Source: an uncultured Erysipelotrichaceae bacterium (GTDB taxonomy: Bacteria > Bacillota_I > Bacilli_A > RFN20 > CAG-826). From it: a DNA stretch of 64,000 bases. Position numbers and translations under genes: made by a program. Of this stretch, positions 40,380-50,057 are shown piece after piece. How positions within the stretch are numbered: position 1 is the stretch's first letter; each line of letters opens with the position of its first letter. Under the pieces are notes generated by a model. That model worked only from the letters and a program-made list of their open reading frames with translations. It had not been told where the DNA came from and did no database searches. The stretch covers positions 62,001-126,000 of the forward strand of contig OMWW01000003.1 in NCBI GenBank assembly GCA_900314865.1. Reading direction: 5' to 3'.

Positions 40380-42551
40380 ATGAAAAAAGAGATAAAGAAG
40401 CCAAAAACAAAAGGAGTAGCTAATACTCCAATAATCATGCAGCTCGAAGTTCTCGAATGTGGAGCGGCTTCTTTAGCTATGGTCATGGCGTATTACGGGA
40501 AATGGGTCGCTCTAGAACAAGTAAGAGTGGATTGTGGTGTTTCTCGTAACGGAAGTAATGCGAAAAATATTTGCCGCGCTGCTAATAAATATGGTTTTAA
40601 AACCAAAGGCTTTGCCTATAGTGTTGCTAAACTCAAAGAAAAAGGCAAATTCCCTGCCATTATCCACTGGGGTGGAGGACACTTTGTGGTCTTAAATGGT
40701 TTTAGAGGCAATAAAGCAATTATCAACGATCCCGCTAAAGGACTTGTAAAAGTAGATTTAAAAATATTTAACGAATTCTTCACGGGCATTTATTTAGAAA
40801 TCACTCCTGATGAAGGATTTCAACCAGGAGGAAAGAGAAAATCAATTTTCGCGTTTGCGAAAAAAAGGTTGAAAGGAGCCACTGCTTTAATCGCGTTCTT
40901 TTCAATTACGACAATTATTTTCTACTTGTTTACGATTTTTAATCCGGCAATGAACCAGGTATTTGTGGATTATCTTCTTGGTGGAAATAATCCTGATTGG
41001 ATAATACCGTTCATACTTATTTTTGGTGGAGTTGGTTTACTTCAAGTTATCGTTACAATTGTTCAATCCTTATATCAATATAAGATTAGGGGCAAATTAG
41101 ATTTGATTGGTTCTACAACTTACATGTGGAAGATTTTACGTCTACCAATCGAATTTTTCTCTCAAAGAATGGTGGGCGATTTACAGTCCCGTCAAAACGA
41201 GAATGCTTCAATCGCAGAAACGTTGGTGAATGTTTTTGCCCCTTTACTATTTAACGCAATCATGATTGTTGTTTATTTAGTGATCATGATTAGTAAGAGT
41301 GCAATTCTTGCTCTTGTTGGCGTTATTACTGTGTTAATTAACATTTTTGTTTCGCAATACATCTCTAAAGTTAGAGTCAATATTTCTAGAGTTCAAGCTC
41401 GTGATAACGCTAGATTAACAGCTATGACCTCTAAAGGTATTGAAATGATTGAAACCATTAAGTCTAATGGTGCTGAAAATTCTTACTTTACTTCCTGGAA
41501 GGAAGCTTCTGATAATGTTTACACTCAAAAAATAAAGATGGCTAAGATTAATCAATTCCTTGGATTGATTCCTTCTTTTGTTTCTACCTTAGCGAACTAT
41601 TCGGTTTTGATTTTAGGCGTCTACTATACGATTAAAGGAGCATTTACAGTTGGTTCTATTTTAGCGTTCCAAGGATTATTGGGTGCCTTTATGTCTCCTG
41701 CTATGACTATCATTACCAGTGGACAAACACTTCAAGAAATGCGCACTCAAATGGAAAGAGTGGATGATGTTTTAGAATATCCACTAGATCCAAACGTTAC
41801 TAGAGAAATTGAAATGGAACACGTTTCCAAGATCAAAGGCAATTTAATTCTTAAAAATATAACCTTTGGCTATTCTAAGTTAGATCAACCAATATTAACT
41901 AACTTCAACCTTGAAATTAAGCAAGGACAAAAAGTGGCGATTGTTGGTTCCACTGGTAGTGGAAAATCAACAATTTCGAAACTTATATCTGGGTTATATT
42001 CTCCATGGTCTGGCGAGATTATCTTTAATGGTAAACACATTGAAGAAATTGATCACGAAATCTTCACTTCTTCTATTGCGGTTGTTGATCAAGACATCAC
42101 CTTATTTGAAGACACAATCATGAATAACTTAAAGATGTGGGATGAATCTATTGCCGATTATGAAGTCATTATGGCGTGTAATGACGCGCAAATCCATAAG
42201 TCAATCGCTTCTAGACAAGGTGGATATAACGCTCCTGTTCTTGAAGGTGGTAAAAACTTTTCTGGTGGAGAAAAACAAAGATTGGAAATCGCACGTTCTT
42301 TAGCGATGGATCCATCTATCATCATTCTTGATGAAGCCACTAGTGCGTTAGATGCAAAAACTGAATATGATGTTGTTAAATCAATCAAGGCAAGAGGGAT
42401 AACCACAATTGTTATTGCTCATCGATTATCTACGATAAGAGATGCAGATTTAATAGTGGTGTTAGATCATGGTCATATTGTTGAACAAGGTACCCATAAG
42501 AGCTTAATGGCCTTAAAAGGTGCGTATTACGACTTAGTAACAAATGAATAG
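40380..42551 (+). CDS. C39-peptidase ABC transporter (NHLM/PCAT type)
   Basis: 723 residues. An N-terminal C39 peptidase (about 10-140) with catalytic Cys in LECGAASLAM, His in GGGHFVVL and Asp in INDPAKG. Six membrane segments (about 165-445) form the exporter core. The ABC ATPase (about 485-715) has GSTGSGKST (Walker A), FSGGEKQR (signature), IIILDEATSALD (Walker B) and IAHRLSTI (H-loop). Such proteins cut off Gly-Gly-type leaders and export the mature peptide. All catalytic residues appear present, which implies a ribosomal peptide substrate. Next to it is the second, peptidase-less ABC gene. Confidence 0.93.
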   Translation: MKKEIKKPKTKGVANTPIIMQLEVLECGAASLAMVMAYYGKWVALEQVRVDCGVSRNGSNAKNICRAANKYGFKTKGFAYSVAKLKEKGKFPAIIHWGGGHFVVLNGFRGNKAIINDPAKGLVKVDLKIFNEFFTGIYLEITPDEGFQPGGKRKSIFAFAKKRLKGATALIAFFSITTIIFYLFTIFNPAMNQVFVDYLLGGNNPDWIIPFILIFGGVGLLQVIVTIVQSLYQYKIRGKLDLIGSTTYMWKILRLPIEFFSQRMVGDLQSRQNENASIAETLVNVFAPLLFNAIMIVVYLVIMISKSAILALVGVITVLINIFVSQYISKVRVNISRVQARDNARLTAMTSKGIEMIETIKSNGAENSYFTSWKEASDNVYTQKIKMAKINQFLGLIPSFVSTLANYSVLILGVYYTIKGAFTVGSILAFQGLLGAFMSPAMTIITSGQTLQEMRTQMERVDDVLEYPLDPNVTREIEMEHVSKIKGNLILKNITFGYSKLDQPILTNFNLEIKQGQKVAIVGSTGSGKSTISKLISGLYSPWSGEIIFNGKHIEEIDHEIFTSSIAVVDQDITLFEDTIMNNLKMWDESIADYEVIMACNDAQIHKSIASRQGGYNAPVLEGGKNFSGGEKQRLEIARSLAMDPSIIILDEATSALDAKTEYDVVKSIKARGITTIVIAHRLSTIRDADLIVVLDHGHIVEQGTHKSLMALKGAYYDLVTNE

Positions 42552-42563
42552 AAAGGAGAGAGA

Positions 42564-44753
42564 ATGGGCTGGTTTGAAGAGCAAGTAAAAGAAAGAAAGA
42601 AACTCGATGCAAAAACATTCGAAGATTCTTTTAAGTCGCTTGCAGGAATTCATGTTAAAAATCAAAAGAAGCTCTCTGATCAAGAAATTAGAGAGAACTT
42701 TGCTATTTCTCAAATCCTTAATTATTTCCATCGCTCAATGATTGATGTTCCTACAGGTATTACGAGTTTCAAAGATAAGCTCAATTACGTTTTAGGTCAT
42801 TTTGGCATTGAATATCATAAAGTTGAATTAACTAATGAATATGTTAATGAATATAGTTCTCCATTACTTATTTATACTTTGATTGGAGAAACCCCAATCA
42901 TTCTTTTCCCAACAAAAAAGAATCAATATTATTACATCCATTACGGAACTGGTAAAAAGGTTTATATCGATGCTTCTATGGTTCATGGACTTGAGATTGA
43001 AGCGATGAGCTTCTACCGCCCACTTCCAAGTAAAAAAGTATCGATTAAAGAATATATTAGATATATTCATCAATCCATAAGACCACTTGATATCATTCTT
43101 TTAATTCTTTTTGCCGCAGCGGCATCAGGTGTTGGCTTACTCGTACCTTATTTCACTCAAAAATTGACTGGTGAAGTAGTGTTAAATAAAGAGATGAATC
43201 AGTTTATCTTTATCTCAATTTATGTTTGCGCGACAGCGATAGGACTATTATTGGTTCAGGCTATACAAGGCTTTATCAATAGTCGTATTATGCTCAAGAT
43301 TCAAAAATCTGTTCAAGAAGCAACGATGATGAAAATCTTATCTTTACCAGCGTCTTTCTTTAAGAAATATAACACTGGTGAATTGTCCTCTAGATTTGCT
43401 TGTGTTGGAAACCTCGCAAATATGATTGTGAGCGGAATCTTTGTTACTTTAGTCTCCGTCATCATGTCTTTATCATATTTATTCCAATTAATTGGAATTG
43501 CTCCTGTTTTGATTCTTCCTGTCATTTTGATCTTGTTAGCTTCTACAGGATTTGGTGTTTTCGTTGCCTTCCTTCAAAGGAAATATACGAGAAAGTCTCT
43601 TCAACTCTCTTCTAAAGAAGCTGGTGTTACTTATGAAATGATTAACGGCATTCAAAAAGTTAGATTATCTGGTTCGGAAAAAAGAGTGTTCGCAAAATGG
43701 GCAAAAGCTTATTCCAATTCTGCCCAGGTGAGATATAACCCACCTTTAATCTTAAGAATAACGCAAGGGATTACCTTACTTATCACTTTATTAGGTAATG
43801 TTTTGATTTATTATGTTGCCGCAAAGAACAATGTTTCGGCCGGTAGTTATATGGCTTTTGTCACTAGCTATGGCATTTTATCTGGTGCTTTCTCCTCTTT
43901 GATTAGGATGGTAGGAGTTATAACCACAATTCAGCCTACCTATGAAATGGCTAGACCAATATTAGAAGCCCGACCTGAATCTTCTCAAGATAAGATTGTT
44001 TTAGATACGATAAAAGGTAACATTAAACTTGAAAATATCTCCTTTAAATATATTGATAATGGTCCGATGATTCTTGATAATTTGTCTTTAGACGTCAAGA
44101 GCGGTGAATATCTTGCAATTGTTGGCCAAACTGGATGTGGCAAATCTACTTTAGTGAGAATCCTTTTAGGTTTTGAAGAACCACTTAATGGTCGTGTTTT
44201 AGTGGATGATATTGATATTAAAGAAATTGATCCTTCTTCCTTAAGAAGAAAAATAGGTACTGTTATGCAAAATGGAACTTTGTTCCATGCTGATATCTTC
44301 TCTAACATCATCATTTCTTGTCCGACTATGAAAGAAGAAGATGCTTGGGCGGCGGCCGAGATTGCTAATATTGCTGATGATATTAGAGAAATGCCAATGC
44401 GTATGAAGACTGTTATTTCTGAAGGACAAGGTGGTATTTCTGGTGGACAAAAACAAAGAATCATGATTGCTAGGTCAATTGTGCATCACCCAAAGATTTT
44501 AATCTTTGATGAGGCCACTAGTGCGTTAGATAACAAAACACAAAATAGCATTACTGAATCCATAAATAAGCTTAATTGTACAAGGATTGTAATCGCGCAC
44601 CGATTATCAACTATTAAAAACGCAGATCGAATCATTATGCTTGAACGTGGCAAGATTATTGAAGAAGGAAACTATGAATCCTTAATTAAGAAAAAAGGTA
44701 AGTTTGCTGAACTTGTTGATAGGCAAAGATTAGATAAAGACGAAACGGAATAA
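42564..44753 (+). CDS. NHLM-type ABC transporter, permease and ATPase
   Basis: 729 residues. The first ~165 residues are a soluble domain without C39 residues, as in the second transporter of NHLM bacteriocin systems. Six membrane segments follow (about 175-450), then an ATPase with GQTGCGKSTL, ISGGQKQR, ILIFDEATSALD and IAHRLSTI. AAGGAGAG serves as ribosome site 12 nt after the previous gene. It probably forms a heterodimer or works in series with the peptidase transporter. It ends the radical SAM operon. Confidence 0.9.
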   Translation: MGWFEEQVKERKKLDAKTFEDSFKSLAGIHVKNQKKLSDQEIRENFAISQILNYFHRSMIDVPTGITSFKDKLNYVLGHFGIEYHKVELTNEYVNEYSSPLLIYTLIGETPIILFPTKKNQYYYIHYGTGKKVYIDASMVHGLEIEAMSFYRPLPSKKVSIKEYIRYIHQSIRPLDIILLILFAAAASGVGLLVPYFTQKLTGEVVLNKEMNQFIFISIYVCATAIGLLLVQAIQGFINSRIMLKIQKSVQEATMMKILSLPASFFKKYNTGELSSRFACVGNLANMIVSGIFVTLVSVIMSLSYLFQLIGIAPVLILPVILILLASTGFGVFVAFLQRKYTRKSLQLSSKEAGVTYEMINGIQKVRLSGSEKRVFAKWAKAYSNSAQVRYNPPLILRITQGITLLITLLGNVLIYYVAAKNNVSAGSYMAFVTSYGILSGAFSSLIRMVGVITTIQPTYEMARPILEARPESSQDKIVLDTIKGNIKLENISFKYIDNGPMILDNLSLDVKSGEYLAIVGQTGCGKSTLVRILLGFEEPLNGRVLVDDIDIKEIDPSSLRRKIGTVMQNGTLFHADIFSNIIISCPTMKEEDAWAAAEIANIADDIREMPMRMKTVISEGQGGISGGQKQRIMIARSIVHHPKILIFDEATSALDNKTQNSITESINKLNCTRIVIAHRLSTIKNADRIIMLERGKIIEEGNYESLIKKKGKFAELVDRQRLDKDETE

Positions 44754-44754
44754 A

Positions 44755-44778
44755 GCACGTATTGGATACGTGTTTTTC
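44755..44778 (+). terminator. Terminator of the export operon
   Basis: CACGTAT/ATACGTG hairpin with TGG loop and T-run right after the stop codon. Confidence 0.75.
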
Positions 44779-44838
44779 TTTATATTTAAATTTATAACAA
44801 CACTTATAATTGAATTTGCTGCCGTATTGATATTTAAA

Positions 44839-44869
44839 AGAAGACACGCATTTTAAAGTGCGTGTCTTT
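44839..44869. terminator. Bidirectional terminator
   Basis: AAAGACACGCA/TGCGTGTCTTT hairpin at the 3' side of the following minus-strand gene. Confidence 0.75.
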
Positions 44870-44879
44870 ACAATCGATA

Positions 44880-45815
44880 TTAATTTCCCTCTCCTAGCTC
44901 TTTAACATGGATATTCGACAAATAGTTTTCAAGATAAATATCGTATTGAATATCTAAAGGAAGAGTAGTGGCGTTATATCTTTCTGATAATAATTTAATG
45001 ATATCAACAGGAATATAAATATTGTCTCCTTCGGAATAATACATCGATTCTTCTTTCGCTAATTTAGAAATCGCGAATGTAATCTTTTCGAATTCGTAAT
45101 CAGGTGACTCTTTGTAATATCTTTCAATGCCTTTCATAACCCGTTTATTGGTTAAGTTATGGAGGAATCTAAGAAGCACAGATAGTCCAAATGCAACCGC
45201 CATAATGACGATAAAGGCAACTGGCCATTGAACAATGTCCCGAATGTGATAGTGATCTCTCCAAACTTTCGCTTCAAAAACTAATATGAAATATAAGACC
45301 GCATATATGAAAGTTGGAATAATTGTAAAGAAAGTGCGACTAAATTTTATTCTTGTGTCAGAAATAGCAACTGTAAATAAAATAGTAATGAATATTGGGT
45401 TTAAAGTGTGCATGAATAAATTTGATCTTTCAAACATCGCGTAAACAAATCCCGAGGTTGGAGAAATCATTGTTAGGGCAATTATGAATGTTAAAAATAC
45501 TCCACATGTGCCGATATACATCGCTTCAACAACCCATGATGGAAGTTTAAATCTGTTTTTTCTAAGACCTTCAATTTGAAATGGAATACAAATAGAAGCA
45601 GCAAGGGTGGCAAGAATGTTAGATAAGCTTGTATACATTCTTAAAGTGCCAATTCCTGCTTCTGGAGTTTCATCTTTATAGAAATTAATAATATTTAAGG
45701 TTAAAGAGACGACTGTTAAAACAATAACGATTGAACAAATAATAAGACCAAAAATGCATCGCATCTTATTAATCGTTCTAGCGTTAGTTATTTTTGCAGT
45801 TTTTTCTTTTTGCAT
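44880..45815 (-). CDS. Six-pass membrane protein, possibly Pr6Pr/AIG1-like
   Basis: 311 residues with six membrane segments (about 20-45, 60-82, 95-117, 130-150, 163-182, 200-220) and an acidic cytosolic tail of ~85 residues. MYTSLSNILATLAASICIPF resembles the helix-2 motif of the Pr6Pr / FAR-17a-AIG1 family, which includes lipid hydrolases in eukaryotes; bacterial members are uncharacterised. The start is preceded by no clear ribosome site. It is convergent with the exporter operon. Family call tentative. Confidence 0.5.
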   Translation of the reverse strand: MQKEKTAKITNARTINKMRCIFGLIICSIVIVLTVVSLTLNIINFYKDETPEAGIGTLRMYTSLSNILATLAASICIPFQIEGLRKNRFKLPSWVVEAMYIGTCGVFLTFIIALTMISPTSGFVYAMFERSNLFMHTLNPIFITILFTVAISDTRIKFSRTFFTIIPTFIYAVLYFILVFEAKVWRDHYHIRDIVQWPVAFIVIMAVAFGLSVLLRFLHNLTNKRVMKGIERYYKESPDYEFEKITFAISKLAKEESMYYSEGDNIYIPVDIIKLLSERYNATTLPLDIQYDIYLENYLSNIHVKELGEGN

Positions 45816-45882
45816 TTTTTCATTCTACCATAACTATCAAAATAAAACACTTTGTGTTCGTATATATCTATTCAATCAATGA

Positions 45883-45931
45883 TGTCTCCAATTGCCAAAG
45901 AACGTATAGACATTCAAGACCAATTGTCTAT
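45883..45931 (+). repeat. Degenerate copy of the CCAATTG 32-nt-period repeat
   Basis: CCAATTG at 45888-45894 and again at 45920-45926, exactly 32 nt apart. The left copy is preceded by TGTCT as at 62775-62779, so this is a diverged relative of the repeat at 62780-62832. Confidence 0.4.
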
Positions 45932-45956
45932 AAACATATTTCTGATCAAGGTAATG

Positions 45957-46041
45957 AAGAAAGCAAAATTCTGTTAAAGACAAAAAAGTAGAGGAAGCAT
46001 TTGTTGAAGAACAAAAAGATTTATCCTATGATATTGATTAA
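45957..46041 (+). other. Short open fragment, possible gene remnant
   Basis: A frame of about 27 codons ends ...KVEEAFVEEQKDLSYDID at a TAA (46039-46041), just upstream of the surface-protein gene. It has no start and is closed by stops on its left. Another open frame ends at 45991 (ends in KK), so a frameshifted relic is possible. Coding nature is uncertain. Confidence 0.2.
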
Positions 46042-46069
46042 AAAGTAATAAAGAAAGGAGAAAATAGAT

Positions 46070-47098
46070 ATGAAGTTAAGAAATATATTTATTTCTGCAG
46101 GTTTGTTATTTGCTTCTGGCGCTTGTGCTTTTGCTGGTGCATTAGCATCTAAAAAAGAATTGGTTAAAACATCAGCTGAAAGTGTTAGCACAATAACAAT
46201 TGATGATTTCTCTTTTTTACCAAATCCAGATAAGTTTCCTATGATGAATCCCGCAACTGTTAATTTGGAAGGATATACTTTCAAATATCGTAATGCCGTT
46301 TCCACTTCTAGCAGCGCCTACTATGGGTATAGTCATTACGAGGCACTTACTTTTTATTATCAAGGTGATGGGTATTTCAATAACCAAACTGCCATGCCTG
46401 GAGATATCAAAAGTATCACACTTTATACCCATTCAGCTCAAACACACACAATCACGTACAATGTAGCATTTGGTACAAGTGCGTTTGGAGGCAAGGGCAA
46501 TGAGAAAGACAGAGATTCCTATGATATGTCTGGAAGCCAAAGTAAAACGTTCACGAATTACGTTACTGGCGCTACATTTTTCGCCATTAGCTGTAATGCA
46601 TATGAAGTCACTAATGTCCATGAAGTAGCATGCCTCGACAAGATAGTTATTTCTTACACTGTTGATGAGGCGAAAACTGATGCGACTACATTTGCTCAAA
46701 CATTTATAGATACAACAGATGGTATTTGCAAAGATACATCTGAAGATATTGTTGACACTGATGTTGATGCTTTAGCAGCGGTTTGGAATATTAAAGCAAC
46801 TCCTGATGGAAATTCATTAGTGGAAAAGTGGAATGCGTTATCAAACGGAGCTAAGGCTGTATTTACAGCTGGTACCGCTAATGCCACAATTGCTGATGCT
46901 CACGCTAGATATGTTCACATCATGAGCAGATATGGTGGAACATTAACTGAATTTACTGGCGGCCCAACATATTCTTCGAGGAATATATTCAATAACGAGA
47001 ACAATATTGATGTTATTATCGTTGTTGTTGCAATCGCTTCTGTTTTGAGTTTAGCAGTTGCATGTACTTATTTCTCACTCAAGAAAAGACGTAACTAA
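46070..47098 (+). CDS. Cell-surface protein with signal peptide and C-terminal anchor
   Basis: 342 residues. A signal peptide (about 1-27; NIFISAGLLFASGACAFAGA) and a C-terminal anchor of about 20 hydrophobic residues followed by KKRRN (VIIVVVAIASVLSLAVACTY near 313-332). Between them is a beta-rich domain with many Ser, Thr and Tyr (about 40-200) and a helical region with LVEKWNALSNGAKAVF. It has the layout of lineage-specific surface proteins in gut Mollicutes-like Bacillota; no LPxTG motif is seen. AAGGAG precedes the ATG. Function unknown, perhaps ligand or glycan binding. Confidence 0.7.
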   Translation: MKLRNIFISAGLLFASGACAFAGALASKKELVKTSAESVSTITIDDFSFLPNPDKFPMMNPATVNLEGYTFKYRNAVSTSSSAYYGYSHYEALTFYYQGDGYFNNQTAMPGDIKSITLYTHSAQTHTITYNVAFGTSAFGGKGNEKDRDSYDMSGSQSKTFTNYVTGATFFAISCNAYEVTNVHEVACLDKIVISYTVDEAKTDATTFAQTFIDTTDGICKDTSEDIVDTDVDALAAVWNIKATPDGNSLVEKWNALSNGAKAVFTAGTANATIADAHARYVHIMSRYGGTLTEFTGGPTYSSRNIFNNENNIDVIIVVVAIASVLSLAVACTYFSLKKRRN

Positions 47099-47122
47099 AA
47101 ATTTCATTAGTTAGAATAAAGG

Positions 47123-47150
47123 CTCCCATATTATTTAATGGGAGTTTTTT
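47123..47150 (+). terminator. Terminator after the surface protein
   Basis: CTCCCAT/ATGGGAG hairpin with a T-run. Confidence 0.8.
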
Positions 47151-47172
47151 ATTCGAATGAATAAAAAAGAAA

Positions 47173-47193
47173 ACACGTAATAAATTTACGTGT
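47173..47193 (-). terminator. Terminator of tRNA-Ser (minus strand)
   Basis: ACACGTAA/TTACGTGT stem. On the minus strand it is followed by a T-rich run, 16 nt beyond the tRNA 3' end. Confidence 0.6.
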
Positions 47194-47208
47194 CTATTCA
47201 ATCAATCG

Positions 47209-47299
47209 TGGCGGAGGAAGAGGGATTTGAACCCTCGCACCGAGTTACCAGTCTACGAGCTTTCCAAGCCCGCCCCTTCAGCCTCTTGGGTATTCCTCC
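47209..47299 (-). tRNA. tRNA-Ser (GGA)
   Basis: Minus-strand class II cloverleaf of 91 nt: acceptor GGAGGAA/TTCCTCC, anticodon loop TTGGAAA (anticodon GGA) in stem CGGGC/GCTCG, long variable arm, T-arm GAGGGTTCAAATCCCTC, discriminator G and encoded CCA. Confidence 0.95.
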
Positions 47300-47375
47300 A
47301 GATTCATGACTGCGTTATGTATTTTATAATAATAAAAACCTAAAGTGCAATCTTTATTTCTAACAATAAAGAAAA

Positions 47376-47381
47376 TATAAT
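47376..47381 (+). promoter_or_regulatory. -10 box, leaderless start of the pseudouridine synthase
   Basis: TATAAT followed by exactly 6 nt and the ATG at 47388; no ribosome site is possible. Confidence 0.6.
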
Positions 47382-47387
47382 TATTTT

Positions 47388-48350
47388 ATGCAAAAGTTCA
47401 TTGTCACTAATAGCGAAAGTGGACAGTATTTAGAAAAATACATACGTAAAGTTTTAAGTGACGCGCCTCTTTCATTTATTTATAAATTGTTTAGAAAGAA
47501 AGATATCAAAGTAAATGGCCATTGGCAAAAAGAGAAATATCTTTTAAATGAGAAAGACGAAGTCTCTATTTTTATTACTGATTCGCAACTAGATGAATTT
47601 AAAAAGAAAACCAAAACCCAAGTTAGCGAGAATATCGCTAATTGGATAGTGTATGAAGATAAAAATATCCTTATCATTAATAAACCTAGAGGTGTAATTG
47701 TTCAAAAAGATAATAGTGGTTCAATTGCTTTAGATGAGATGGTTGTTTCGTATTTAACAAATAAGAAAGAATACGATCCATCTAAGGATTTAGGATACAC
47801 ACCTGCTCCATGTCACAGACTTGATAGAAACACCGCAGGATTAATTGTCTTTGGAAAGAACATTGCTACACTTAGATATTTATCAAAAATCATCCAAGAT
47901 AAAGAGAAAGTGGTGAAGAAATATCTGACTCTTGTAGTAGGAGAAGTTAATAAGAATGGTGAGGTTAATTTACCATTACTTAAAAATGCGAAAACAGGTA
48001 GGGTTAGCGTTAACTCTGAAGGGAAAGAAGCCATTACTCAATTTAAAGTAGTTAAAAAATATAATGGATTTACACTTCTTGAAGTTAAATTATTAACCGG
48101 AAGAACACATCAAATTAGAGTCCACTTAGCAAGCATTGGCTATCCGGTTGTTGGTGATAGTAAATATGGAAACTATGATATAAATAAGATAATAGAAAAA
48201 GAATATGGTTTTAAAAACCAATTCTTAATCTCAGATTATTTAGAATTTAAAGGTTTAGAAGAACCGCTCAAATACTTATCAGGTAAATCTTATTCAATAG
48301 ATTTACCAAGTGAGCTTAATGAGTTATTATTAAAGATAGAGGAGAAATAA
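47388..48350 (+). CDS. RluA/RluD-family rRNA pseudouridine synthase
   Basis: 320 residues. An N-terminal S4-like RNA-binding region (about 10-60; SFIYKLFRKKDIKVNG) is followed by the catalytic domain with CHRLDRNTAGLIVFGKN (about 144-160, the HRLDxxTxG motif whose Asp is catalytic) and LLTGRTHQIRVHLASIGYPVVGD. It isomerises specific uridines in rRNA, by family analogy to RluD/RluC; the exact site cannot be told. The transcript appears leaderless. The phosphoglucomutase gene follows after 5 nt. Confidence 0.9.
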   Translation: MQKFIVTNSESGQYLEKYIRKVLSDAPLSFIYKLFRKKDIKVNGHWQKEKYLLNEKDEVSIFITDSQLDEFKKKTKTQVSENIANWIVYEDKNILIINKPRGVIVQKDNSGSIALDEMVVSYLTNKKEYDPSKDLGYTPAPCHRLDRNTAGLIVFGKNIATLRYLSKIIQDKEKVVKKYLTLVVGEVNKNGEVNLPLLKNAKTGRVSVNSEGKEAITQFKVVKKYNGFTLLEVKLLTGRTHQIRVHLASIGYPVVGDSKYGNYDINKIIEKEYGFKNQFLISDYLEFKGLEEPLKYLSGKSYSIDLPSELNELLLKIEEK

Positions 48351-48355
48351 TAATT

Positions 48356-50056
48356 ATGGGAACAATGGAAAACTATAACCGTTGGTTAAAATCATCAAAA
48401 GTCAGTGAACAAGACAAACAAATTTTGAAGAACATGACCAAAGAAGAAATTGATGACGCTTTCTTTAAGGATGTTGAATTTGGCACTGCTGGTATGAGAG
48501 GAATCTTAGGCCCAGGAACAAATAGACTTAATGAATTCACAGTGAAAAAAGCCACGATTGGATTTGCTAAATATCTTCTCGAAAAATATGATGACGCGAA
48601 AACTAGTGGAGTAGTTATCTCTCATGATAATCGTCACATGAGTAGAGAATTCACCCTTTTAACCGCTAAGGTCCTTTCTGAATTTGGTATTAAAGCTTAT
48701 ATCTTCGATTCCTTGCGTCCAACTCCAGAACTTTCTTTTGCTGTTAGATATATGAAAGCCATTGGTGGAGTTATGATTACTGCTAGCCATAACCCAAAAG
48801 AACATAATGGTTATAAAGTCTATGACGAAACTGGTTGCCAATTAGTCCCAGATAAAATTTCTCGTCTTGTTGATATCATTAACTCTTTACCTAATGAATT
48901 AGATGCTTCTTATACTCCTGTTAAGAAGCCAAATGAAATCATTACTTTGGGAAAAGAAGTTGATGATGAATATGTAAAATTATGTGAATCAATCACATTA
49001 AGAAATGATCTTGATAAAAGAGGATTTAGAATTGTTTTCACTCCAAATCATGGAACAAGTTATGTTAACGCGATGAGAGTGTATAAAGACCTTGGATACG
49101 AAGTATATCCGGTTGTTAAACAATGTTCTCCTGACCCAGATTTCTCTGGCACTTTATCTCCTAACCCAGAAGATCAAAGAAGCTACATCGAACCAATTAA
49201 ACTCGCAAAAGAATTAAAAGCTCAATTAGTGGTTATGACTGATCCTGATGGTGATAGATGCGGGTTAGCGTTTTTAGACAAAAACGGTGAATATCAAACT
49301 TTAACCGGTAATCAAAGCGCCGCTATGCTTCTTGATTACATCTTAATGACTCGAAAAGAACAAGGGACACTTCATTCTAACGGAGTTATGTATAACACAG
49401 TTGTTACTTCTTCATTAGGTGAAAAAGTTGCGGCTTCTTATGGAGTTAAAACCGAACAGTTCCTTACTGGATTTAAATTTATTGGTAACCGTATTGATTA
49501 CTATGAAAAAAGAGGAGATGGACCATTCTTTGAATTTGGTTATGAAGAAAGCTATGGCTGCTTAATTGCTCCATTTGCTAGAGACAAAGATGGAATTCAA
49601 GCAATTCTCATGTATTCTGAAATGGCGTTATATCATTATCGTCACGGAAAGACTCTTGATATGGTTTGGGAAGAACTTGGACAAAGATTCGGCTATCATG
49701 AAGACAAAGTCTTCTCTATTGCTTTCGAAGGTAGCAAAGGCGCTTCCATGATGAAAGATTTAATGAACGGTTTAAGAAATAATCCATTTATCTCAATCGA
49801 AGGTAATAAAGTTGTTAAAGTTAGTGATTATCTCAAACAAGAAACTCTTGAAGGTGGAAAGAGAACAAAAATCGATCTTCCTAAGAGTGACGTTATTAAA
49901 CTATATTTTGAAGATGGCACCACAATAGCGGTCCGTCCAAGTGGCACTGAAGCTAAAGTTAAATTCTATATTGGCGTTGTCGGATCTTCTTTAGAAGATG
50001 CGAAAGCAAAACCAGATAAATTATACGCAGATTTCAAGAAAGTATTAGGCATCTAA
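48356..50056 (+). CDS. pgcA: Phosphoglucomutase / phosphomannomutase
   Basis: 566 residues, four-domain alpha-D-phosphohexomutase. FGTAGMRGILGPGTNRLN near the N-terminus (about 42-59), catalytic phospho-Ser in MITASHNPKEHNGYK (about 141-155), metal loop DPDGDRCGLAF (about 299-309), sugar loop GYEESYGC (about 395-402) and phosphate loop RPSGTEAK (about 526-533). It interconverts glucose-1-P and glucose-6-P for UDP-glucose and wall/glycolipid synthesis. AGGAG lies 14 nt upstream of the ATG; an alternative ATG 9 nt further in is possible. Confidence 0.92.
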   Translation: MGTMENYNRWLKSSKVSEQDKQILKNMTKEEIDDAFFKDVEFGTAGMRGILGPGTNRLNEFTVKKATIGFAKYLLEKYDDAKTSGVVISHDNRHMSREFTLLTAKVLSEFGIKAYIFDSLRPTPELSFAVRYMKAIGGVMITASHNPKEHNGYKVYDETGCQLVPDKISRLVDIINSLPNELDASYTPVKKPNEIITLGKEVDDEYVKLCESITLRNDLDKRGFRIVFTPNHGTSYVNAMRVYKDLGYEVYPVVKQCSPDPDFSGTLSPNPEDQRSYIEPIKLAKELKAQLVVMTDPDGDRCGLAFLDKNGEYQTLTGNQSAAMLLDYILMTRKEQGTLHSNGVMYNTVVTSSLGEKVAASYGVKTEQFLTGFKFIGNRIDYYEKRGDGPFFEFGYEESYGCLIAPFARDKDGIQAILMYSEMALYHYRHGKTLDMVWEELGQRFGYHEDKVFSIAFEGSKGASMMKDLMNGLRNNPFISIEGNKVVKVSDYLKQETLEGGKRTKIDLPKSDVIKLYFEDGTTIAVRPSGTEAKVKFYIGVVGSSLEDAKAKPDKLYADFKKVLGI

Positions 50057-50057
50057 T

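Noticed and set aside
43985..44464. A 159-codon minus-strand frame inside the NHLM transporter
   Set aside because: Lies fully opposite a strongly supported ABC ATPase domain and has no start signals.
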